Part shown: positions 6,630-13,763 of the stretch, piece by piece
Layout: the number at the start of each line of letters is the position of its first letter
How positions within the stretch are numbered: position 1 is the first letter of the stretch
Assembly: GCA_002778635.1 (NCBI GenBank)
Contig: PFAS01000005.1
Coordinates: 1-19,830 of the forward strand
DNA: 19,830 bases
Direction: 5' to 3'
From: Candidatus Falkowbacteria bacterium CG10_big_fil_rev_8_21_14_0_10_43_11
GTDB lineage: Bacteria > Patescibacteriota > Patescibacteriia > Patescibacteriales > XYC2-FULL-47-12
Translations under genes and position numbers: made by a program
The notes under the pieces: generated by a model
Databases searched by the model: none
Told to the model about the DNA's origin: nothing
The model's input: the letters and a program-made list of their open reading frames with translations, nothing else

Positions 6630-6668
6630 TAGTATTTGCATATAATTTGTAGATTTGCATTATATACT
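6630..6668 (+). promoter_or_regulatory. repeat-borne promoter-like segment before uvrA
   Basis: This segment matches the one before tsaD (17029-17063) for over 30 bp with few differences (ATATAATTTGTAGATTTG is common to both). It contains TATAAT (6641-6646), TTGCAT (6636-6641) 18 bp before TTATAT (6660-6665), and TATACT (6663-6668). A start near 6672-6676 would make the uvrA mRNA nearly leaderless, fitting the absence of an SD. Confidence 0.4.
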
Positions 6669-6675
6669 CAGCTCT

Positions 6676-9474
6676 ATGCAGAGAAATATTTCAATCAAAG
6701 GCGCCCGCACCAATAATTTGAAAAATATCAGTCTGGACATTCCGCGGCATAAACTGGTCGTAATTACCGGCCTGTCCGGTTCCGGCAAATCTTCTTTGGC
6801 GTTTGATACCATTTACGCCGAAGGCCAGCGCCGCTATATGGAAAGTTTGAGTTCGTACGCGCGCCAATATGTTGACTTAATGGACAAGCCGGATGTGGAT
6901 TCCATCACCGGCTTAACGCCAACTATCGCCATTGACCAAAAAGTAAATAACGGCAACCCGCGCTCAACCGTCGGCACGGCGACTGAAATTTACGACCTCT
7001 TGCGCCTGCTCTACGCGCGCATCGGCGTACCGCATTGCCCGGATACCGGCGCGCCGATGAGCCGGCAAAGTATTGACGACATCGCGCGCGATATTTTTTC
7101 CGCCTGCCAAAAACAAACTGTCACCATTCTTTCGCCGCTAATCCGCGCGCGGGAAATTACGGACAAAAAAATTCTGCAGCGCATTACCAAGGCCGGCTAC
7201 GCGCACGTGCGGCTGGACGGCGCGATTATTAATATTACGGAACAGGAAATAAAATTAGACGAGCGGCCGCACACTTTGGAAATTATCGTTGCTCATAATC
7301 AGTTTGACGACAAGCGCGAACTGCAGCGAGCGGTTAAAAAGGGCTTGGATTTAAGCAACGGCCTTATCGGCGTAATCGGCGCGGACGGAAAGACAAAAAA
7401 TTATTCCACGATTTGGAACTGCGCGGGCAGCGGCTACACGCTTCCGGAACTGGAACCCAAAGATTTTTCTTTTAACTCCCCGCATGGCGCTTGTCCCGCC
7501 TGCAAGGGTTTGGGCGCGACTCTGCATTTGGACGCGGAAACTATTTTTAACCCTAAATTAAGCGTCAGCGAAGGCGCTATCCGGCCCTGGCCGAAAAATA
7601 ACGGCCGATACGCCGGCTATTTAAAAACGTTAGATTCCGTTGCCCGCGCGCATCATTTTTCTTTGAACACGCCGATTAAAGATTTGGATAAAAAACAACT
7701 GGATGTTGTTTTAGGCGGCGCGAAAAATTTTCCGGGCATTGTAAAAATATTGGAACAGCGCTATCAAGAAACCGATTCGCTCGCGATTAAGCAGGACATT
7801 GAACAATACATGCGCACTTCCGCTTGCCCAAGTTGCGGCGGCAAACGCTTGCGGCCGGAATTTTTGGCCGTCACGATCGCGGACAAAAACATTGCCGAAG
7901 TGAGCGCGCTCACAATTGACGCCGCCCTGCCGGCGCTGGAGGCGGCTGCTAAATTATTAGCCAATGGCGAGCGTAAAATCGCCGAACCGATTATTAAAGA
8001 AATAAAATTAAAGCTCGGGGCGCTCTCGCAAGCCGGCTTGGGTTACATCGCGCTGGACCGGCCCATGCAGACTTTATCCGGCGGCGAAGCCCAGCGCGTG
8101 AAACTCGCGACGCAACTGTCTTCCAGTTTAGTGAATGTTACTTATGTTTTGGACGAGCCCTCCATCGGCTTGCACCAAAAAGACATGCAAAAATTAATCG
8201 CGACCCTAAAAGCCCTGCGAGACATGGAAAATACCGTTATCGTGGTTGAGCACGACGAGGCGACGATGCTTGCGGCCGATTATATCGTTGACGTCGGCCC
8301 GGGCGCGGGCAGTTTTGGCGGGAAAATTATCGCGAGCGGAACGCCGGAAGATATTATTGCCAATCCGCGTTCAACCACCGGCCAATATTTGTCCGGCAAA
8401 AAAAATATTCCATCCGCCGGCAAGCGCCGCGCGGGCAACGGCCAATATTTAAAAATCATCGGCGCAACCCAAAATAATTTAAAAAATATTTCCGTTTCTT
8501 TTCCGCTGGGAAAATTTATCGCGTTAACCGGCGTGTCCGGCTCGGGCAAATCAACCTTGATGAACGATATTTTAGCGCGCGCTTTAAGCCGGCATTTTTA
8601 CCGCGCCAAAGACGAAGTCGGCGCGCATAAAAAAATTGAGGGGCTGGAACATATTGACAAAGTAATCACGATTGACCAGTCGCCCATCGGCCGCACGCCG
8701 CGCTCTAACCCCGCGACCTACACCGGCGCTTTTGCTTACATCCGCGATTTGTTCGCGATGCAACCGGAAGCTAAACTTAAAAATTTAACCCAGAGCCATT
8801 TTAGTTTTAATGTCGTGGGCGGCCGTTGTGAAGTCTGCGGCGGGGACGGCTATACCAAAATTGACATGCAATTTTTGTCCGACGTCTATGTTAAATGCCG
8901 CGCTTGCAACGGTAAACGCTACCAAAAAGACGTCTTGGACGTCTACTACCGCGACAAAAATATCGCCGATGTGTTAGAAATGAGCGTCGTGGAAGCAAAA
9001 GAATTTTTCGGTTCCCCGGCCGCAACTTCGCGGTATTGCGGGACGAAAACGGGCGACAATGATTGCCTCCTGCAAAAACTGAATATTTTGGATGAAGTGG
9101 GTTTGGGCTACATCAAGCTTGGCCAATCCGCCACGACTTTGTCCGGCGGCGAAGCCCAGCGCGTGAAACTTGCGACCGAACTCTCCCGCCGCGACACGGG
9201 CCGCACGCTTTATATTTTGGACGAACCGACCACCGGTTTGCATTTTGACGACATTAAGCGGCTGTTGGACATTTTGCAGAAACTCGCGGACAAAGGCAAC
9301 ACGGTTTTAATTATTGAGCACAATTTGGACGTGATTAAATCCGTTGACTACGTCATTGACCTTGGTCCCGAAGGCGGCGAGCGCGGTGGCGAAATTGTGG
9401 CGCAAGGCACGCCGGAGCAGGCGGCGAAGAATAAAAATAGCTATACGGGGAAATATTTAAAAAATGTTTTGTGA
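6676..9474 (+). CDS. uvrA: excinuclease ABC subunit A
   Basis: UvrA is the damage-sensing ATPase of nucleotide excision repair, acting as a dimer that loads UvrB. The 932-aa protein is full length, with two ABC modules. The first has Walker A GLSGSGKSS (about 32-40) and signature LSGGEAQRVKLATQL (about 468); the second has GVSGSGKST (about 619) and LSGGEAQRVKLATEL (about 822). Walker B segments are VLDEPSIGLHQKD and ILDEPTTGLHFDD. Zinc-binding cysteines are CPACKG with CPSCGG in module I, and CEVCGG with CRACNG in module II. ATG 6676 is chosen because family N-termini start just before ISIKGARTNNLKNI; the upstream TTG at 6655 lies in the repeat. No SD. uvrB and uvrC are not in the window. Confidence 0.98.
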   Translation: MQRNISIKGARTNNLKNISLDIPRHKLVVITGLSGSGKSSLAFDTIYAEGQRRYMESLSSYARQYVDLMDKPDVDSITGLTPTIAIDQKVNNGNPRSTVGTATEIYDLLRLLYARIGVPHCPDTGAPMSRQSIDDIARDIFSACQKQTVTILSPLIRAREITDKKILQRITKAGYAHVRLDGAIINITEQEIKLDERPHTLEIIVAHNQFDDKRELQRAVKKGLDLSNGLIGVIGADGKTKNYSTIWNCAGSGYTLPELEPKDFSFNSPHGACPACKGLGATLHLDAETIFNPKLSVSEGAIRPWPKNNGRYAGYLKTLDSVARAHHFSLNTPIKDLDKKQLDVVLGGAKNFPGIVKILEQRYQETDSLAIKQDIEQYMRTSACPSCGGKRLRPEFLAVTIADKNIAEVSALTIDAALPALEAAAKLLANGERKIAEPIIKEIKLKLGALSQAGLGYIALDRPMQTLSGGEAQRVKLATQLSSSLVNVTYVLDEPSIGLHQKDMQKLIATLKALRDMENTVIVVEHDEATMLAADYIVDVGPGAGSFGGKIIASGTPEDIIANPRSTTGQYLSGKKNIPSAGKRRAGNGQYLKIIGATQNNLKNISVSFPLGKFIALTGVSGSGKSTLMNDILARALSRHFYRAKDEVGAHKKIEGLEHIDKVITIDQSPIGRTPRSNPATYTGAFAYIRDLFAMQPEAKLKNLTQSHFSFNVVGGRCEVCGGDGYTKIDMQFLSDVYVKCRACNGKRYQKDVLDVYYRDKNIADVLEMSVVEAKEFFGSPAATSRYCGTKTGDNDCLLQKLNILDEVGLGYIKLGQSATTLSGGEAQRVKLATELSRRDTGRTLYILDEPTTGLHFDDIKRLLDILQKLADKGNTVLIIEHNLDVIKSVDYVIDLGPEGGERGGEIVAQGTPEQAAKNKNSYTGKYLKNVL

Positions 9475-9482
9475 TAGCGCAA

Positions 9483-9508
9483 CGCATAACACATAACGCG
9501 TAACACCA
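9483..9508. repeat. short-period ATAAC repeat after uvrA
   Basis: Degenerate units of the form CGCATAAC, ACATAAC, GCGTAAC follow one another right after the uvrA stop. They belong to the same style of 7-8 bp intergenic repeat seen elsewhere in the window. Confidence 0.5.
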
Positions 9509-9509
9509 C

Positions 9510-9570
9510 TTTTTTCTCGCCCCGCCGCAGTCTCGCGCCTCGGGCGGGGACGAAAAAAAATAAATTTTTT
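9510..9570 (+). terminator. long hairpin, probable terminator after uvrA
   Basis: CCCCGCC (9520-9526) pairs with GGCGGGG (9543-9549). The stem can extend, with an A bulged, through TCG/CGA and a T-run (9510-9515) against an A-run (9553-9560). A T6 run follows at 9565-9570. The T-run does not directly follow the GC stem, so termination is likely but not certain. Confidence 0.5.
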
Positions 9571-9597
9571 GCCTTATTTTCCTGTCTATGCTATTAT
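9569..9597 (+). promoter_or_regulatory. promoter for the toxin-antitoxin pair
   Basis: TTGCCT (9569-9574) and TATTAT (9592-9597) are spaced by 17 bp, 30 bp before the antitoxin ATG. The -35 overlaps the T-run of the preceding hairpin. Confidence 0.5.
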
Positions 9598-9626
9598 AAC
9601 TTTATCAAAATTAACCTAAATAATTT

Positions 9627-9890
9627 ATGGCCTGCAATAAATATGTCATTGCCACTAAACAACAGGTGAAAGAGGCGATGATAAAAATCCCTTTATCCGC
9701 TTTGCGCTGCATTCTACGCTACCCAAAGGAGAAAAAAATCATTTGTGAAATAGACATTAAAGATATGAAACGGTTAAACCGGGCCGAAACGCTCGACGAG
9801 ATTATCAACGAAGCCCGCCTGGATTACGCCTCGAGTAATTTTACCGCTCATACTTCTTTAAAAAGCTTATTGAACGAACTTCATTCGTAA
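9627..9890 (+). CDS. antitoxin of a RelE-type pair
   Basis: The 87-aa protein lies just upstream of a RelE-like toxin, separated by three bases, the usual antitoxin-first order. Its C-terminus (ETLDEIINEARLDYASSNFTAHTSLKSLLNEL) resembles the toxin-wrapping tails of RelB/YefM-like antitoxins. The N-terminal half (KQQVKEAMIKIPLSALRCIL) is basic and could bind DNA, but no clear ribbon-helix-helix or HTH is visible. It would neutralise the toxin and probably repress the pair's promoter. No SD at ATG 9627. Function is inferred mainly from position and the tail. Confidence 0.7.
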   Translation: MACNKYVIATKQQVKEAMIKIPLSALRCILRYPKEKKIICEIDIKDMKRLNRAETLDEIINEARLDYASSNFTAHTSLKSLLNELHS

Positions 9891-9893
9891 GGT

Positions 9894-10163
9894 ATGAAAA
9901 TTAACCTCTCCTCGCACTTTAAGAGAGCATACCAAAAAATCCCCCGGCATATCCAAAAAGATTTTGACGCAAAAATAGCGATTTTTATTAAGAACCTCCG
10001 CCACCCGTCGCTAAAAACGCACAAACTGCAAGGCAAGCATCAAAGCTGTTTGGCTTTTCGGCTACGAGACGGCTTTCGGGTTCTTTTTGAATTTCCCGCC
10101 CCAAATACCGCTGACCTGCTTGATATCGGCTCGCGTGATATTTATCGGCAACGCAAAAAATAA
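9894..10163 (+). CDS. RelE/YoeB-family toxin
   Basis: The 89-residue basic protein has the RelE fold pattern: SSHFKRAYQKIPRHIQKDFDAKI (6-28), KTHKLQGKHQSCLAFRLRDGFRVLFEF (41-67) and LLDIGSRDIYRQ (75-86). RelE toxins cleave mRNA in the ribosomal A site. The Lys/Arg run and the terminal Tyr (GSRDIYR) occupy the expected catalytic region. Length is normal for the family. The gene follows the antitoxin after TAAGGT, so translation is probably coupled. Confidence 0.85.
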   Translation: MKINLSSHFKRAYQKIPRHIQKDFDAKIAIFIKNLRHPSLKTHKLQGKHQSCLAFRLRDGFRVLFEFPAPNTADLLDIGSRDIYRQRKK

Positions 10164-10183
10164 ACGTGACTTCAGCCAACGAC

Positions 10184-10223
10184 TTACAAAAAGAGCCGCG
10201 TTGTATTAACTACTAAACGCGGC
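10184..10223 (-). terminator. intrinsic terminator of the 309-aa gene
   Basis: Read on the minus strand, GCCGCGTT and AACGCGGC (10216-10223 with 10195-10202) form a perfect 8-bp stem with a 13-nt loop, followed by TCTTTTTG. It lies about 40 bp past the leftward gene. Confidence 0.85.
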
Positions 10224-10260
10224 CCAAAATGACCAAAATCAATACTCAATATTTCAAACT

Positions 10261-11190
10261 TTAAAGCACTGCAAGAGGGCGAAACGACTCGTAGACCCAG
10301 TGACTGCCAGCAACGCTGTGGTTGACGAACGCCAATCCGCCGAAGACAGCATCGCCACCACGAAGGCGAAAGCCGCGGCCGGAAAAATATTCTTCGTACC
10401 AAACCCAGGTATTGGTTTGACCGTCGTTTTTACGCGGCATATTGGGATAAAGTTGAGAAATAACATTAGCCTCAATCGTCCTTTCCAGACGAAGCTGGTC
10501 TGTTGGCAACCCGATAAATTCTGCCAAAGCTGGTCTCACTGTTTTTTCCCCTTCGTCCGCGGAAACATTGAAACGGGAAGTTTGCGGGGTATGGTTAGAA
10601 ATTTTACCCTCTTGCCGTAGCCGCTCCACTACCGGACCGAGTAAATTATAATCTTTATACATTTGCTGGCCATTGTCGTAAGCCGGCTTTAGGCGGGTAT
10701 CAATCAAAACGGCGATACCTTCTAATTGACAGGCGTCATGGTCAACAACGAGACTGCCACCATTGTGCTGGCGCAAAATTTCTCCGGCATCTACTTCCTG
10801 GTAAAACCATTTCTCTGGCTTTACCTTCCAACCAGGGAAGGTGCTGTCCTGGGCGAGTAAAATTTGCGGCAGAAAATGCGGCTCTAAACCCAGCTTCTTC
10901 CACTGCTGCTGGATTTTTTCCTCGCCGTATGCCTGCAACTTTTCAGCAAGAATTTCCAAGTCAAACTCTTGCCCAAAAAATTGCCGATAACACTGGCGTT
11001 CGCGATTTAAGATGCGTTCCAGCCAATTACCACCAAACTCCATGGCGGCTTGCAATTGATCCAACACCCACTCTGGCGGCAAGCCCCCTTTTAGAAATCT
11101 TTGGCGCAACTCCCATTCTCGCCGTAAATAGGTGGCTTGCTGTTCTACTGTTGGTTGCTGTTCGTCTTTAACAACGCATTCGGTCGTCAT
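10261..11190 (-). CDS. 309-aa protein of unknown function behind a structured leader
   Basis: I do not recognise this family. The protein appears soluble: no signal peptide and no membrane segment. Residues 10-110 are Gln/Glu-rich and probably helical (QQPTVEQQATYLRREWEL; LERILNRERQCYRQFFGQEF). The rest is mixed and rich in Trp, Tyr and Gly, with GGSLVVDHDACQLEGIAVLID (144-164) looking like alternating strands and TWVWYEEYFSGRGFRLRGGD (261-280) near the end. The ATG at 11190 is chosen because GAGAGG (11199-11204) lies eight bases upstream; the longer frame to 11256 would run through the structured leader. It has its own promoter, a candidate regulatory RNA and a terminator, and shares the promoter region with the 101-aa gene. 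The genuine function is open. Confidence 0.75.
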   Translation of the reverse strand: MTTECVVKDEQQPTVEQQATYLRREWELRQRFLKGGLPPEWVLDQLQAAMEFGGNWLERILNRERQCYRQFFGQEFDLEILAEKLQAYGEEKIQQQWKKLGLEPHFLPQILLAQDSTFPGWKVKPEKWFYQEVDAGEILRQHNGGSLVVDHDACQLEGIAVLIDTRLKPAYDNGQQMYKDYNLLGPVVERLRQEGKISNHTPQTSRFNVSADEGEKTVRPALAEFIGLPTDQLRLERTIEANVISQLYPNMPRKNDGQTNTWVWYEEYFSGRGFRLRGGDAVFGGLAFVNHSVAGSHWVYESFRPLAVL

Positions 11191-11221
11191 AACAAACACC
11201 TCTCTGATATTTAGAATATGT

Positions 11222-11284
11222 GAGCGCCTATCCTCACCTTGGCTATGAAAGGCCAATATTTAGCCGCTCGTAGCTAAAGTGAGG
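11222..11284 (-). ncRNA. candidate cis-regulatory RNA: three-way junction with pseudoknot
   Basis: In the minus-strand transcript, P1 CCUCAC (11284-11279) pairs with GUGAGG (11237-11232). Inside it are P2 UUUAGC/GCUAAA (11278-11273 with 11264-11259, loop UACGAGCG) and P3 UUGGC/GCCAA (11256-11252 with 11243-11239, loop CUUUCAUA). Junction linkers are 0, 2 and 1 nt. The P2 loop GAGCG can pair with CGCUC (11226-11222) just 3' of P1. All stems are pure Watson-Crick. The element begins about 27 nt after the predicted start and ends about 30 nt before the gene's ATG. It does not match the purine, TPP or other classes I know. Confidence 0.6.
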
Positions 11285-11317
11285 TTATTTTCAAAGAACA
11301 TAAATTTCTAACAAAAT

Positions 11318-11346
11318 AGTATAAGCAAAAAAATTAAAAAAGTCAA
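11318..11346 (-). promoter_or_regulatory. leftward promoter of the 309-aa gene
   Basis: On the minus strand, TTGACT (11346-11341), a 17-bp spacer, and TATACT (11323-11318). Transcription would start near 11311, giving a leader of about 120 nt that contains the structured RNA. Confidence 0.7.
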
Positions 11347-11356
11347 AGTTGACTTT
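11339..11356. promoter_or_regulatory. palindrome formed by back-to-back -35 boxes
   Basis: AAAGTCAA-AG-TTGACTTT is a perfect 8-bp inverted repeat whose two halves are the -35 boxes of divergent promoters. It could be an operator for a shared regulator, or simply the geometry of two near-consensus promoters. Confidence 0.6.
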
Positions 11357-11376
11357 AAAAAAAAAGCAGATAATAA
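11349..11376 (+). promoter_or_regulatory. rightward promoter of the 101-aa gene
   Basis: TTGACT (11349-11354) with TAATAA (11371-11376) after 16 bp. The leader would be about 35 nt. Confidence 0.55.
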
Positions 11377-11417
11377 TATACAGAAAATAATATCGCTCTT
11401 TTAGAAAGGACTTGATC

Positions 11418-11723
11418 ATGGCTATTAACGCTCCCCCGCTTTCACCAACGCCTTTAAGGCACATTACGCAGTACGAGGATGTCAGGTGGGTTACTTTCAC
11501 GACGAAAGAAGATGCGTATGCCGCCATCCGTATTCTTAACACAAAAGAATTGCACGGCATAGCGTTTGACATCGCTGCTGGCACGACACTAATCGTTCCG
11601 GCTGAGGTATTGCCCTTCTTTGATGAGCAAAAGTTACAGTATCAACAAGGACAACTTCTTTCTACTAGCGATCTCGCGCCGGAAGAGTGCCAACGGCTCC
11701 GGCGAGAGCAAGGCACTTATTGA
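11418..11723 (+). CDS. 101-aa protein of unknown function
   Basis: I do not recognise this protein. It is soluble and mixed alpha/beta by eye: VRWVTFTTKEDAYAAIRILN (23-42) looks like a strand followed by a helix, FDIAAGTTLIVPAEVLPFF (50-68) like strands, and the C-terminus is a polar helix (APEECQRLRREQ). The first part has the look of a small ligand- or protein-binding domain, but no named motif. ATG 11418 follows AAAGGA (11405-11410) by seven bases, so the TTG at 11412 is not preferred. It is transcribed away from the 309-aa gene from a shared promoter region and ends at a strong terminator. Confidence 0.7.
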   Translation: MAINAPPLSPTPLRHITQYEDVRWVTFTTKEDAYAAIRILNTKELHGIAFDIAAGTTLIVPAEVLPFFDEQKLQYQQGQLLSTSDLAPEECQRLRREQGTY

Positions 11724-11747
11724 TCTTTTGAAAAGTATTATTAAAAA

Positions 11748-11778
11748 CCCGAGGAAATCATCCCTTGGGCTTTTTTTT
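11748..11778 (+). terminator. intrinsic terminator, probably bidirectional
   Basis: CCCGAGG (11748-11754) pairs with CCTTGGG (11763-11769, one G-T pair), followed by C and T8. On the minus strand the same stem is followed by TTTTTAAT, so it can also end ftsH transcripts. Confidence 0.85.
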
Positions 11779-11794
11779 ATTGAAAAGTATTTAA

Positions 11795-11850
11795 GTGTTT
11801 TAATGTTTTTATGTTTTGGTGTTCTGGTGTTTTAATGCTTTAATGGTTTC
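11795..11850. repeat. seven-unit 8-bp degenerate tandem repeat
   Basis: Units in order: GTGTTTTA, ATGTTTTT, ATGTTTTG, GTGTTCTG, GTGTTTTA, ATGCTTTA, ATGGTTTC. It begins right at the ftsH stop codon. Its reverse complement matches the ATTAAAAC units at the 3' end of tsaD (18074-18105). Confidence 0.85.
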
Positions 11851-13670
11851 TACGCTTTCACTAACTCCTCAAACTCTTCTTTCTCTAATTTTTCCTGTTT
11901 TAACAGCGCCTCCACGATTTTTTCCAATTTTGGCTTGTGCTCGCGGATAATTTGGCGCGCGCGCTCGGCCGCTTCATTAAGATAATGCATTATTTCATCG
12001 TCAATCCGTTCGGCTATTTTTTCCGAATAATCCCGCTGTTCGTGCAATTCGCGGCCTAAAAATATCAGTTCTTCGCGGCTGCCAAAGGTGCGCGGTCCGA
12101 GTTCGCGGCTCATGCCGTAATCGGTAATCATGCGCCGGGCTAAATGCGTGGCCGTCCGCAAGTCGCTGGTCGCGCCCGTAGTGATGTCGCCGAATATTTC
12201 CCGCTCCGCAATGTAGCCGCCTAAAAGCACCGATAATTCTTCCAAAAATTCCTGCCGCGAATGCATTCGCTTGTCTTCCAGCGGCACTTTCAAGGTGTAA
12301 CCGCCGGCCATCCCGCGGGAAATAATGGAAATTTTTTGCACCGGGTCGGTGTTTGGCAAAATATGTGTGACTAAAGCGTGCCCGGCCTCGTGATAGGCGG
12401 TAATTTTTTTCTCTTTGTCCGATAAAACGCGGCTTTTGCGTTCGGGTCCAAGCATTACTTTTTCAATACTTTGAAATAATTCCGGCATTTCAATCAGCCG
12501 CTTGCCGTTGCGCGCCGAAAGGATGGCCGCCTCATTTAACAAATTTGCCAAATCCGCGCCGGAAAACCCCGGGGTGCGTTCGGCAATGCGCCGCAAGCTT
12601 ACTTCTTTTCCGAGCGGCTTTTTTTGCGAGTGCACTTTTAAAATTTCCGTGCGGTCATTAATGTCCGGTTCGTCTAAAACTACGCGGCGATCAAAACGAC
12701 CGGGCCGCAGTAAGGCGGGGTCTAACACATCGGGACGATTGGTAGCCGCTATTACGATGACATTGGTATTGGGTTCAAAGCCGTCCATCTCTACTAAAAT
12801 TTGATTTAATGTTTGTTCGCGCTCGTCGTGCGAACCGCCCAAGCCCGAACCGCGCTGGCGGCCGACCGCGTCAATTTCGTCAATAAACACGATGCAAGGC
12901 GCGCTTTTTTTTGCCCGCTTGAACAAATCGCGCACGCGCGACGCGCCCACGCCGACGAACATTTCCACGAATTCCGAACCGGACATGTGAAAAAACGGCA
13001 CATGCGCCTCGCCGGCGACGGCTTTGGCTAGCAGTGTTTTTCCGGTGCCGGGCGCGCCGACTAAAAGCACGCCTTTGGGAATGTTCGCGCCCAATTCTAA
13101 AAATTTCTTGGGACTCGTTAAAAATTCCACTACCTCTTTTAATTCTTCTTTGGCTTCCTTGACGCCGGCGACGTCTTTAAAGGTAATTTGTTTTTTCTTG
13201 TCTTGATCTTGCTTTACTTCCCGCGCCTGCGACTGGCCGAACATCAGCGCCCGGACGTTGGCGCCCTGAATTTGACGCGCCATGAAATAAATGAATACGC
13301 CGATTAAAAGCAAAGGCAGAGCTATCGGCAGCAGCATTGACGCCCAAAAAGAAAGTCCGCTTTCGTCTTTTACTTCAATGTTAACTTTGGCCAATTTATC
13401 CGGCGCCACGCTGAAATTTTTTAGCAAAGCGGATAACGATTCGCCGTTTTCTTTTTTTACTTTTTGTCCGGAACCGTCTTTTAACTTTACCCGCAAGAGG
13501 TTGCCTTCTACCGTGACGCTTTCCACGCTCTCGCCGTTTATCTCCTCCACCAGTTTTTGGATGCCGACATAATCTTTTGGCTGTTCCGCATCGGACGCGC
13601 TATAAAATAAACCGGAGACGACCAGCAAAATAATAAAAAAAATAAAAAAATTTTTTAATAAATTCTTCAT
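11850..13670 (-). CDS. ftsH: ATP-dependent zinc metalloprotease FtsH
   Basis: FtsH is a membrane-anchored AAA+ protease that degrades short-lived and misassembled membrane proteins. The 606 residues show TM1 (about 7-24), an external domain (about 30-105), TM2 (about 109-130), Walker A GAPGTGKT (205-212), pore loop MFVGVG (237-242), Walker B VFIDEID (261-267), the second region of homology from NRPDVLDPALLRPGRFDRR (311-329), and the zinc site HEAGH (427-431) with third ligand D503 in TSDLRTAT. All catalytic residues are present. It ends in an acidic/basic coiled tail. The gene follows S1 by 93 bp on the same strand and may share its transcript; the gap holds hairpins at 13679-13693 and around 13723-13734. 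SD is weak (GGA, four bases from ATG). Confidence 0.98.
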   Translation of the reverse strand: MKNLLKNFFIFFIILLVVSGLFYSASDAEQPKDYVGIQKLVEEINGESVESVTVEGNLLRVKLKDGSGQKVKKENGESLSALLKNFSVAPDKLAKVNIEVKDESGLSFWASMLLPIALPLLLIGVFIYFMARQIQGANVRALMFGQSQAREVKQDQDKKKQITFKDVAGVKEAKEELKEVVEFLTSPKKFLELGANIPKGVLLVGAPGTGKTLLAKAVAGEAHVPFFHMSGSEFVEMFVGVGASRVRDLFKRAKKSAPCIVFIDEIDAVGRQRGSGLGGSHDEREQTLNQILVEMDGFEPNTNVIVIAATNRPDVLDPALLRPGRFDRRVVLDEPDINDRTEILKVHSQKKPLGKEVSLRRIAERTPGFSGADLANLLNEAAILSARNGKRLIEMPELFQSIEKVMLGPERKSRVLSDKEKKITAYHEAGHALVTHILPNTDPVQKISIISRGMAGGYTLKVPLEDKRMHSRQEFLEELSVLLGGYIAEREIFGDITTGATSDLRTATHLARRMITDYGMSRELGPRTFGSREELIFLGRELHEQRDYSEKIAERIDDEIMHYLNEAAERARQIIREHKPKLEKIVEALLKQEKLEKEEFEELVKA

Positions 13671-13763
13671 AAATCCAAACGGCCTTTAGCCGTCTAAACT
13701 ATTTTAAATTTTGAACGCCGGGCGGCGCTTTTTTGTTTTTAACTTACCTTCAGTCCTTCAGTT

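Noticed and set aside
11222..11284. Purine-type riboswitch
   Set aside because: It shares a three-way junction, but the junction sequences and complementary loops of that class are missing; the likely pseudoknot is with a downstream segment instead.
11291..11584. Minus-strand ORF of 97 aa overlapping the divergent promoters
   Set aside because: It runs through promoter boxes and antisense to the better supported 101-aa gene, with low-complexity Phe-rich content and no SD.
13720..13740. Terminator between S1 and ftsH
   Set aside because: The GCCGGGCGGC palindrome has T-runs only on the plus strand, where no gene ends; the stem is also very short-looped.
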